A DNA stretch of 64,000 nt from contig NZ_NPEA01000011.1 of the NCBI RefSeq assembly GCF_002812205.1, positions 62,001 to 126,000 on the forward strand. The letters are read 5' to 3'. Below the pieces are notes generated by a model. It saw only the letters and a program-made list of their open reading frames with translations, made no database searches and was not told the DNA's origin. The stretch is from Leptospira neocaledonica (GTDB lineage: Bacteria; Spirochaetota; Leptospiria; Leptospirales; Leptospiraceae). Below are positions 25,179 through 32,307 of the stretch, piece after piece. How positions within the stretch are numbered: the stretch's first letter is position 1; the number at the start of each line of letters is the position of its first letter. The position numbers and the translations under genes were made by a program.

Positions 25179-25448
25179 TCAGACTTCCCGTCTTTTTAAG
25201 AAATAAACGTTAATGCCGAATAGAAAAAATAGACCTGATAAAAGGAAAGTGAAATGTTCTAAAAAATTCAGGAGAACAGGCAAGAAGAAGCCTTCTAATA
25301 CCGTAAAAAGACTGCTAAACCAAACGCATAAAAACCCTAAAAACAGATATTTATACTTCGGAATGAGTCCGATCCGATAAAGAGCGACTATCGCAACCAA
25401 ACCTATAGAATCAAAAATAAGATTTAAGATCTCACTGATTTGTATCAT
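25179..25448 (-). CDS. Small membrane protein upstream of the histidine kinase
   Basis: An 89-residue, almost wholly hydrophobic protein with two or three membrane helices (LIFDSIGLVAIVALYRIGLI, YLFLGFLCVWFSSLF, FLLSGLFFLFGINVYF) and a short basic end (LKRREV). I recognise no family. It is one base from the kinase start, so the pair is almost certainly co-translated. A plausible role, by inference only, is as a membrane sensing subunit for the kinase, whose own N-terminus is similar in hydrophobicity. Confidence 0.6.
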   Translation of the reverse strand: MIQISEILNLIFDSIGLVAIVALYRIGLIPKYKYLFLGFLCVWFSSLFTVLEGFFLPVLLNFLEHFTFLLSGLFFLFGINVYFLKRREV

Positions 25449-25500
25449 GCAAACAGAAACATTAGTTTACAGAACAAAACAGGCAAATGTCAATTCGGTT

Positions 25501-25971
25501 TTAAACTTTAGAATCCAGTTTAGAGATCGGTGGAAGATTAGATGACAAAGATTGATAAATCTGTTCTGCGAGTCCTAAGGAAGAATTGGCAGAAAGATTC
25601 TTAGAATATTCATCATAAAGCATATCTTCGAAAATTTCTTCCGCGTAGCCACCGTCTATTAATCCGGACTTATGAACTGTGGATTTCATTTCTTTCAACA
25701 TCATCTTAACGAAGATGGATTCGAATTCGCCCGAAGCATCGAATAACTTCTTACGATACGGATCAGCAGTAATTTCCTCTTTAATATTATGAGGCATTCT
25801 CACTTCGGAAGAAGAAACTTTTCCTGAAAGAGTATTATTAAATTCTTCCCTTAATTGATCCGGGAAGGTTTGGCCAGGCTTACTGTTTTTTTCTTCGCGT
25901 AAAAGCCTTTGTACTTCCGGTCTTTCAGTTAGATCCAATTTAGATCGATAGTCTTGGATTTTATCTATCAT
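25501..25971 (-). CDS. flgJ: Flagellar rod-binding protein FlgJ, N-terminal domain only
   Basis: 156 residues. The C-terminal half (FESIFVKMMLKEMKSTVHKSGLIDGGYAEEIFEDMLYDEYSKNL in essence) is the rod-binding domain that caps the growing rod in the periplasm. The muramidase domain found in enterobacterial FlgJ is absent, as in many spirochaetes, so another enzyme must open the wall. Its ATG overlaps the flgI stop by one base (TAATG). It is the last flagellar gene of the flgG-A-H-I-J operon. Confidence 0.85.
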   Translation of the reverse strand: MIDKIQDYRSKLDLTERPEVQRLLREEKNSKPGQTFPDQLREEFNNTLSGKVSSSEVRMPHNIKEEITADPYRKKLFDASGEFESIFVKMMLKEMKSTVHKSGLIDGGYAEEIFEDMLYDEYSKNLSANSSLGLAEQIYQSLSSNLPPISKLDSKV

Positions 25972-27038
25972 TATTGTATCTCCAATTCTGCATGAAGTGC
26001 ACCTGCTGCTTTCAATGCTTCTAAAATTGCGATAATATCTTTTGTAGAAGCTCCTACCTTGTTCAATGCTTCCACCACATCGGAGACCTGAGTAGCCTCC
26101 TCTATCACGAAAGATTCTTTTGTGGGAGGTTTTTCTCCGCTAAGTCTTGTAGGTCTTCTGTTCTTATCTGCAACAGAAAGGCTCAAGCCCGATCTCGCAA
26201 CTGCAACTTCATCGATGGTGATATTTCCACCCATCACGATGACACCGGATCTTTCGTTGATGACTACTTTGGCTCTTGGATTCGATTCTACGGTGATGTT
26301 TTCCAAATCAGAAAGAAGATTAAGAAGCCCCGGTGATTTTGCGGAGAATCCAGCACCAACTTCTATCACTATTTCAGATGGAGTTAAAGCTTGGATGGAT
26401 TCCGCTTTTAATCCGAATTTTTCAGGAACAGTTTCCTTGATACGATTGACTACATTGTTCATCAAAGAGAAGTCTTGGCTATTCAATCGAATGACAACTC
26501 TTTGGTTGGAAAAGAAATCCTCTTTCAATTCCGTTTCTACGATTGCACCGGCGTGTACAATTCCTACAGTCTTTTTGGAAGCTCTTCCCAGCCCCCCTGC
26601 ACTATTCTCTTTTCCACCGAAAGAAATAACACCGCTTGCCACAGCATAAATTTTATCATTCGCAGTTTTTAAAGGAGATTGAAGAAGTACTCCTCCTTCC
26701 AAAGACTTTGCGTCTCCGATAGAAGAAACAGTTACGTCCAATCTATCACCTTTACGAGCATAAGAAGGAATATTAGCAGTAATTAATACGGAAGCGATGT
26801 TTTTGGTCTGTTCCGGTTTTAGATTTGCATCCACTCCCAGGTTTTTGAGATAATTTTTCATACTCTCGGTGGTCATTGGAGTTTTGGAATCTCCAGTACC
26901 AGGAAGTCCGACTACGATCCCATAACCTGTAATCTGATTGTCTCTGATTCCTTCTATTTTAGCTAGGTCCTTTAGGCGGACTTCCGCCCCTGAAATAGAT
27001 AAGGAGAATATTATAAAAAGTAAAATTGCTCTTTTCAT
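25971..27038 (-). CDS. flgI: Flagellar P-ring protein FlgI
   Basis: 355 residues with a signal peptide (AILLFIIFSLSISGAEV). The family body is clear: VRLKDLAKIEGIRDNQITGYGIVVGLPGTGDS near the start, SMKNYLKNLGV, DRLDVTVSSIGDAKSLEGGVLLQSPL, and near the end VIMGGNITIDEVAVARSGLSLSV. FlgI polymers form the ring around the rod in the peptidoglycan layer. It overlaps flgH by 4 bp (ATGA) and flgJ by 1 bp. The full length and intact conserved segments argue that it is functional. Confidence 0.93.
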   Translation of the reverse strand: MKRAILLFIIFSLSISGAEVRLKDLAKIEGIRDNQITGYGIVVGLPGTGDSKTPMTTESMKNYLKNLGVDANLKPEQTKNIASVLITANIPSYARKGDRLDVTVSSIGDAKSLEGGVLLQSPLKTANDKIYAVASGVISFGGKENSAGGLGRASKKTVGIVHAGAIVETELKEDFFSNQRVVIRLNSQDFSLMNNVVNRIKETVPEKFGLKAESIQALTPSEIVIEVGAGFSAKSPGLLNLLSDLENITVESNPRAKVVINERSGVIVMGGNITIDEVAVARSGLSLSVADKNRRPTRLSGEKPPTKESFVIEEATQVSDVVEALNKVGASTKDIIAILEALKAAGALHAELEIQ

Positions 27039-27700
27039 CTGGACTCTCCCAATAAACGATTCAATTGTTCCAGAATATATCTTTGTTTTTCTTCTTCCGA
27101 AAGTTCAGCTTTAACGGTTACTGTTCCGTCAGGGTTATTGATCGTTTTTAAGGTAATAGGAGGTTGTAAATTTTTAGGTTCTATTCTTCCCGTAAATTGG
27201 ATCTGAAGATCTGCGATCCGATCCGCATCTACTGAATTGTCTCGAGCGATAAAGTCAGGAGACAATCTTCCAGTCAAAAGAACTTGAGAAGGTTCTCCAT
27301 TATAAGTAGAAGAACGTTGCCCCTGTAAGGTTAAAAGTCCAGTATTTGCATCCACTGCGGTAATTACAGCAGTCAGATTCCCTTTTAGTTTTCCGAGAGA
27401 TTTGATCTTTCCTTTGTTCTTACGAACGATTGTACGATCTGTATTGTACGCAGGATTTTCAGGGATCACTTTTTTATCAGGCACTGCTTTGATGGTGATA
27501 TTCTCATCAGCGGTAGATTCAATCTCGAACTCTGCAGTAAAACCTTCTTTCAATTTTACGAATATAGTAGATCCCACTCTCAGATTCTGGCTTCTGGAGT
27601 AAGGATTTTTATCCTGCCATTGGGAAAGATCCTGGGCAAAAATTGCGATCATTCCGGATAAAAATAAAATTGGAAGTAAGAATTTCAGGCTTCGGATCAT
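27035..27700 (-). CDS. flgH: Flagellar ring protein FlgH without a lipobox
   Basis: 221 residues with a cleavable-looking signal peptide (LKFLLPILFLSGMIAIFAQD). The FlgH body is recognisable from LRVGSTIFVKLKEGFTAEFEIES, NLTAVITAVDANTGLLTLQGQRS, and the VDADRIADLQIQFTGRI segment. In enterobacteria FlgH is a lipoprotein that forms the outer-membrane L-ring. Here no cysteine follows the signal peptide, so it would not be lipid-anchored. This suits spirochaetes, whose flagella stay in the periplasm and need no outer-membrane bushing. Confidence 0.87.
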   Translation of the reverse strand: MIRSLKFLLPILFLSGMIAIFAQDLSQWQDKNPYSRSQNLRVGSTIFVKLKEGFTAEFEIESTADENITIKAVPDKKVIPENPAYNTDRTIVRKNKGKIKSLGKLKGNLTAVITAVDANTGLLTLQGQRSSTYNGEPSQVLLTGRLSPDFIARDNSVDADRIADLQIQFTGRIEPKNLQPPITLKTINNPDGTVTVKAELSEEEKQRYILEQLNRLLGESR

Positions 27701-27701
27701 A

Positions 27702-28610
27702 TCAATTTTCTAAAAGGACTGTGCCCTTCTCCACCACTCTTGCGGAAATTTTTCCCTCTTTCGAATGAGAAGAAACGTCCACGATCTCCCCAATATTACC
27801 CGAACTTAATGCTTTTGTCTTGGATTTTACTACCAAGTTTCCCTTGGTATAAACAAGATTCACATCCCCGCCTCTTTGTACATCGAATAAGAACCTGAAT
27901 TGTTTTTTGCGGAGAAGTTCTCCTATTTGAAGATCCTTGAGTGCAGTGGAGCCTATATCCTTATCGGAAAGCCCGTCGGTAAAAGATTCTTCCATATAGA
28001 CAGTTCTTTCTTCCAGATCCTCTGCTTGGAGTTTTTGCCCCTTACGAATTTCCTTTTTGGCGAAGAGTGCGTTTGTTCTTCTTTCTAATTTGAATTTGAT
28101 CCTTTGAGTATGGACCTTTCTATTCTCGAAATAAAAATCCAGAGAAGCAACAATTTGTCCCGGATGAATAACTTGTGGAAGTCCGGCCCATTTCAATTCC
28201 ACGCCTTGGCTTGGAACGAACCTTTCCCCGGTCAAATAGGAAATTTTAAAATCTCCTTCTCTGTCTTGAGGAAGTTTAGAAACTTCTTTTTTTAAACTTT
28301 CTTCCAAGTCTTCCGGATCCAATTCGGAATCTAAAGGTAAAACTAAGGTTTCTTTACCGGAAACAGGGATACCCGCTAGGACTTCTTTCAAATTTTCAGG
28401 ACGAATAACGATAGGTGCATTCAGATTTTTTAATAAAATCTTATCCTTCATCCCATCTGGAAGTTTTGCGATCTCGGAGAGTAAAACTTCTTTTTTTTGG
28501 GTAAGAAGTTTTCCGCGAAGATAAACCGCTTCCATACCTTCTACCTTTTCCGAACCGGACACAAAAAGTCCTGTTAGGATGGAGAATAAAATAAAGAAGC
28601 GGAAACTCAT
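27702..28610 (-). CDS. flgA: Flagellar P-ring assembly chaperone FlgA
   Basis: 302 residues, exported by an N-terminal signal peptide (FRFFILFSILTGLFVSGS). The C-terminal SAF domain is present: ALFAKKEIRKGQKLQAEDLEERTVY, DIGSTALKDLQIGELLRKKQF, and the closing KGNLVVKSKTKALSSGNIGEIVDV. FlgA helps FlgI polymerise into the P-ring. The position between flgG and flgH, with 5-bp and 1-bp gaps, is the standard order. Confidence 0.88.
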   Translation of the reverse strand: MSFRFFILFSILTGLFVSGSEKVEGMEAVYLRGKLLTQKKEVLLSEIAKLPDGMKDKILLKNLNAPIVIRPENLKEVLAGIPVSGKETLVLPLDSELDPEDLEESLKKEVSKLPQDREGDFKISYLTGERFVPSQGVELKWAGLPQVIHPGQIVASLDFYFENRKVHTQRIKFKLERRTNALFAKKEIRKGQKLQAEDLEERTVYMEESFTDGLSDKDIGSTALKDLQIGELLRKKQFRFLFDVQRGGDVNLVYTKGNLVVKSKTKALSSGNIGEIVDVSSHSKEGKISARVVEKGTVLLEN

Positions 28611-28615
28611 ATTAA

Positions 28616-29413
28616 TTAACGTTTCAGTCCGATCGCGGTAGATAACATGTTATCGGAAGTTTGGATTGCCTTAGAGTTGGACTCGTATGCTCTTTGAGCC
28701 ACGATCATATTCACCATCTCTTCTACGATTTTTACGTTAGACATCTCCAAGAATCCTTGCAGAACATTTCCGAAACCTTCCATACCAGGAGTTCCAGGAA
28801 TTTCAGGACCAGAAGCAACCGTCTCTTGGAATAAGTTTTTACCGATCGCTTGGAGACCTGCAGGGTTCACGAAACGATACAATTCTACCTGACCGATCAC
28901 AGTAGGTCGGATATCTGCCCCGATTTTTACGGTAACTTCTCCCTGCTCGGAGATCATCAAAGTGTTTAGAATGGCTCCCTCAGGAAGAATAAGAGGAGGC
29001 TCCAATAGATAACCGTTAGACGTTACTACTTGTTGGTTGGAATCAATCTTATAAGAACCGTCACGAGTGAATGCAAAACTGCCATCAGGCATTTGGATCT
29101 TGAAAAATCCCATCTCACTTGTGATCGCAAGGTCGAGCTTATTCCCGGTTGCTTGAAAAGAACCGATCTCGAATAATTTCTGAGAAGCAGCCGCCCTCAC
29201 CCCGTGGCCCACATTCACACCTGTGGGAATTTCACTCACGGAAGTAGCAGGAGTTCCTGCCAAAACCATATGTTGGTAAACTAAGTCCTCAAAATCCGCG
29301 CGGTTCTTTTTAAAACCTGTGGTATTCACGTTTGCCAAGTTGTTGGAAATCGTATCTATATGAAATTGCTGAGCGATCATTCCAGTCGCGGCTGTCCAAA
29401 GGGAACGCATCAT
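28616..29413 (-). CDS. flgG: Flagellar distal-rod protein FlgG
   Basis: 265 residues, the usual length. The start MMRSLWTAATGMIAQQFHID followed by [23 protein letters not shown] is the family N-terminal helix, and NVLQGFLEMSNVKIVEEMVNMIVAQRAYESNSKAI is the C-terminal partner helix. The segment FSFTRDGSYKID-like (FAFTRDGSYKID) is the beta-domain marker. FlgG forms the drive-shaft distal rod. It is the first gene of the flgG-A-H-I-J operon; a terminator at 29456-29485 separates it from the methyltransferase gene upstream. Confidence 0.92.
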   Translation of the reverse strand: MMRSLWTAATGMIAQQFHIDTISNNLANVNTTGFKKNRADFEDLVYQHMVLAGTPATSVSEIPTGVNVGHGVRAAASQKLFEIGSFQATGNKLDLAITSEMGFFKIQMPDGSFAFTRDGSYKIDSNQQVVTSNGYLLEPPLILPEGAILNTLMISEQGEVTVKIGADIRPTVIGQVELYRFVNPAGLQAIGKNLFQETVASGPEIPGTPGMEGFGNVLQGFLEMSNVKIVEEMVNMIVAQRAYESNSKAIQTSDNMLSTAIGLKR

Positions 29414-29455
29414 TTGAGTTTATACCTCGATCCCTTTACCTATCGGCCAATCCCA

Positions 29456-29485
29456 AAAAATCCTCAGAGGGTTTTGAGGATTTTT
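29456..29485. terminator. Rho-independent terminator between the DNA methyltransferase and flgG
   Basis: A perfect 11-bp stem, AAAAATCCTCA (29456-29466) with TGAGGATTTTT (29475-29485), and an 8-base loop. On the minus strand it ends in a run of Ts and lies just after the methyltransferase stop (29521), so it should end that transcript before flgG begins. This implies flgG has its own promoter in 29414-29455. Confidence 0.75.
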
Positions 29486-29520
29486 GAGACAAAATACCGG
29501 TTTTTAGGAAGAAGAAGCAC

Positions 29521-30672
29521 TTACTTCAAATTCCGGAAAACCACGCAACGATTTGAATTTGTGCCCTTCTCATTATTCGAAACATTCCAACAATTGGCAA
29601 GTTTCGTGAATTTCTGGTCATTGATATAGGTATTTTCCCAGACTAGACCGGTGGATTCTGCACATTTGATCACGTATTCGTCCAAGTTAAAAACAGTCTT
29701 ACCTTTTCTGACTTCGCCCACTTCCATGACTACCGTTCCACCAGGTTTGACGACTCTGGAAAGTTCCGCCAAGGTTCCTTGGATGAATTCACACCAGCCG
29801 GCGAGAGTTGCGAATATACTCGGTTTCTGGTCCTTCTCCAGTTCTATATCCAGAAACCAATATCTAAGCCAATTATCTTCTTCATAGTTCACCTTGTCCA
29901 AAAATGGCGGACTGGTCACCACAAGATCCACGGAATTATCCTCTAAACAGAAAAGATCCAATGAAGAATGATTGGTGTATCTGTTTCTGGACGAAAACTC
30001 ATGATAAAAAGGTGTAAGAGATTCTTTTAGGTCCCTTTTCATCTTTTGCAGAATCCTAGGCTTGATTTCTCTATAATCAGGGACAACTCCCTTCTTCTCA
30101 TTATTCCTTTTTTGAGCCAAAGGAGGAATAGAGATCTGAGGAAAACTATATACAGAAAAAAATCCATTACTATGACCATGAAGCCTGGACAATGCGGTCA
30201 GACCCAAATATCTCAGCTCTGGAGAATCCGAATCAGAAAGGATCTTTTTCAGGTTCTTGATCTCTTTTAATGTATCTTTATGATAAAAATGTAAAAGACC
30301 CTCATCTTCCTTTTCTTCTCTGATCTTATTGCTAAGATCCAAAGAATGAAGTGCTTTTTCCAGTTTTTCCAGAGAAGGGACAGTTTGTCTGGACTTCGCT
30401 AGGAACAAAGACATCGGACTGATATCGTTGTGGATGGCAGCATAACCTTCTAAGTTTGCTTGGACTGCAGTAGTCCCCCTTCCCCCGAAAGGATCGAACA
30501 CGATCCCTTTTCGGTTCTCCAAGTATTTTCCAATGAAGAAGGCGGGCAATTCAGGTTTAAACGAAGCCCTATAGCTGACAACGTAATGGATGGGATGAGA
30601 CTGCCTTTGTTTAGAAGTCCAAAATTCCCCGGTGAGTATCTTTCTTTCTTTTTTTCGAACCGCGCCGTTCAT
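29521..30672 (-). CDS. DNA methyltransferase (N4/N6 amino type), orphan
   Basis: 383 residues. [13 protein letters not shown] (about 58-70) is the SAM-binding F-x-G-x-G motif I, and [16 protein letters not shown] (about 253-268) is the catalytic motif IV, in the TSPP form typical of N4-cytosine enzymes. [18 protein letters not shown] is the later core strand. Motif I precedes motif IV with about 185 residues between, the alpha-class order, so that central stretch should be the target recognition region. No restriction endonuclease or specificity gene is adjacent, so it is likely an orphan with an epigenetic role. ATG 30672 has GGAG 6 bases upstream. Confidence 0.78.
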   Translation of the reverse strand: MNGAVRKKERKILTGEFWTSKQRQSHPIHYVVSYRASFKPELPAFFIGKYLENRKGIVFDPFGGRGTTAVQANLEGYAAIHNDISPMSLFLAKSRQTVPSLEKLEKALHSLDLSNKIREEKEDEGLLHFYHKDTLKEIKNLKKILSDSDSPELRYLGLTALSRLHGHSNGFFSVYSFPQISIPPLAQKRNNEKKGVVPDYREIKPRILQKMKRDLKESLTPFYHEFSSRNRYTNHSSLDLFCLEDNSVDLVVTSPPFLDKVNYEEDNWLRYWFLDIELEKDQKPSIFATLAGWCEFIQGTLAELSRVVKPGGTVVMEVGEVRKGKTVFNLDEYVIKCAESTGLVWENTYINDQKFTKLANCWNVSNNEKGTNSNRCVVFRNLK

Positions 30673-30866
30673 CCGCTCCGCCTTTTCTTTCTTCTTATTT
30701 TCGGAAGAAGCTGCGATTTTCAGTTTTGCTTTTTAAAATCTTGGCTGAGACATAACGAAGGAATAGCGGAAGTGAAATCAGAAATACTTGTCTCCTTACC
30801 GAATCCAAAAATCTTAGCATTCAGATCTGGATTTTTCGGAAAGTCCGAACTCGGATCGATATAAGA

Positions 30867-31373
30867 ATGAAAACTGTATCCTCTCAACTGTACGAAGAAT
30901 TTTTAAAAGAGAAAAAGACGAATCGAAGATTCGAACTCGCCGGATTATATATTGGATACGGAGCTTACGTGGTCAGCCTAGGGATCGTATTCGGGCTCAA
31001 GAGAGAAAATCCACTTTTCTCGGCGATGTTCTTCTTCGGATTATTCACAAGAACTTCAAGTCTAATGATTGGCAGAATATTTTTGGTGCCTAAAATTTTT
31101 CTCCAATTACTCTCCTCTAACGTTTCCGAAAAGGAAGAAGCCTGGGAAACGATCCAAGCTCATAAAGATGAGATTATAGGAAGACTTGCGGGAAACATTT
31201 TCGGTTGGAATGATTCCAGTGAACTTTACTCCATGAACCAGGAAGAAATGATCGAATTCGTGCGTAAATACACAGTAACCGACTGGAGAAAGATCGGAAA
31301 AATTTTCCTAATGTTCTACATTCCACTTTTCTTATTCGTTTCCTATCTTACCATCTACGCCTGGTTTTTATGA
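30867..31373 (+). CDS. Hypothetical membrane protein
   Basis: 168 residues with three hydrophobic helices: about 27-43 (YIGYGAYVVSLGIVFGL), 50-65 (FSAMFFFGLFTRTSSL) and the last 25 residues (KIFLMFYIPLFLFVSYLTIYAWF). The central part is charged and helical, probably cytoplasmic. I recognise no family. It overlaps the next gene by 4 bp (ATGA), tying it to the OXA-like lipoprotein. Confidence 0.65.
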   Translation: MKTVSSQLYEEFLKEKKTNRRFELAGLYIGYGAYVVSLGIVFGLKRENPLFSAMFFFGLFTRTSSLMIGRIFLVPKIFLQLLSSNVSEKEEAWETIQAHKDEIIGRLAGNIFGWNDSSELYSMNQEEMIEFVRKYTVTDWRKIGKIFLMFYIPLFLFVSYLTIYAWFL

Positions 31374-32230
31374 GGCGAATTGTCGGCTTTTCTTTTGCGG
31401 TCCTTCTTCTTTCCTGCTCCGTAAAAACAGGAACAGAATCACCGAGTATCCAAAAAGAAGAACTGAATCTCTCCGACAGAAAAGTCTGCCTATTCTTAGC
31501 CGAAATGGAAGAAGGTACACTTGTCCAAGTGGGAGAAGATAACTGCAAAAAAAACTCCCCTTCCATGTATGTATTCCAACCTGTGCTCGCCTTGGCAGCC
31601 TTGGAACTAGGAACATTAAAAGATCCTAATGGATATTTCCCTTGGGACAAAACTAAATTTCCGTATATCAGATGGCAGAAGGAACAGAATCTCCGAACTT
31701 CTCTGGAAAATTCCACAGTCTGGTACTTCCAAAAAATCTGGACGGATACAGGAACTACCAAACTTAAACCTTGGCTGCACTCTGTTGGACTTCCAGCATC
31801 GGTCCCTTTCGAACCTTCTAGATCCTTCTGGATGGACGGAGGCTATTCATGGACCGCTGAAGAATTTTACTTATTCTTATGGAAATTATTCAACGGAGAA
31901 TTAGGAGTCAGAAAGAAAAATCTAAACTCGGTATTAGAAGGCCTAGAAAGAAATCCTGGTGAGATCAAAAATCCCACAGGCACCCATAAATTGGATGGAA
32001 ACTTCGGGAATTATTCTGGTTTTTATTCTGATTCAGCAACAGGTTATGCGCAAGGAAGATCCGTCTCTTGGTATTGGTTTTTTTGGAAAGGCCCAAAAAG
32101 ATCCTATCTATTCTTATCCAGAATAGAAAGCGAATCGGAAACCTTATCTCCCTTAGAGGCCGCAAAATTCGGTATGGAATATCTGAGAGAAAAAGGCTTT
32201 TGGGAAAAATATTTCTACCAATCTAACTAA
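31370..32230 (+). CDS. OXA-type (class D) beta-lactamase-like lipoprotein lacking catalytic residues
   Basis: 286 residues, with lipobox LLLSC at residue 16. From about residue 65 the chain follows class D beta-lactamases: ALELGTLKDPNGYFPWDK matches the segment after the active-site helix, and SLENSTVWYFQKI matches the S-x-V motif (S115-T-V117). The active-site S-x-x-K reads Y-V-F-Q (67-70), and the K-T-G motif reads N-F-G in KLDGNFGNYSG. Both the nucleophile and the lysines are therefore missing. I infer a non-enzymatic descendant that may bind muropeptides or another ligand at the outer surface. A plain penicillin-binding-protein label would mislead. Confidence 0.65.
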   Translation: MRRIVGFSFAVLLLSCSVKTGTESPSIQKEELNLSDRKVCLFLAEMEEGTLVQVGEDNCKKNSPSMYVFQPVLALAALELGTLKDPNGYFPWDKTKFPYIRWQKEQNLRTSLENSTVWYFQKIWTDTGTTKLKPWLHSVGLPASVPFEPSRSFWMDGGYSWTAEEFYLFLWKLFNGELGVRKKNLNSVLEGLERNPGEIKNPTGTHKLDGNFGNYSGFYSDSATGYAQGRSVSWYWFFWKGPKRSYLFLSRIESESETLSPLEAAKFGMEYLREKGFWEKYFYQSN

Positions 32231-32267
32231 GTATTATTCTTTTCTCATTCTTTCCATTTTTATAGTA

Positions 32268-32283
32268 TGGAGGAACTCCAACA
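32268..32283. repeat. Copy of the dispersed 16-bp palindrome
   Basis: TGGAGGAACTCCAACA, one base off the TGTAGGAACTCCAACA form at 19002. It sits 25 bases before the antiporter start, where it could affect transcription or translation of that gene. Confidence 0.4.
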
Positions 32284-32307
32284 TTCCGAGGGTTTCCGAT
32301 TCTAAGG

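Noticed and set aside
29521..30672. Reading the methyltransferase as part of a restriction-modification system
   Set aside because: No endonuclease or specificity gene is adjacent; neighbours are flagellar and membrane genes.
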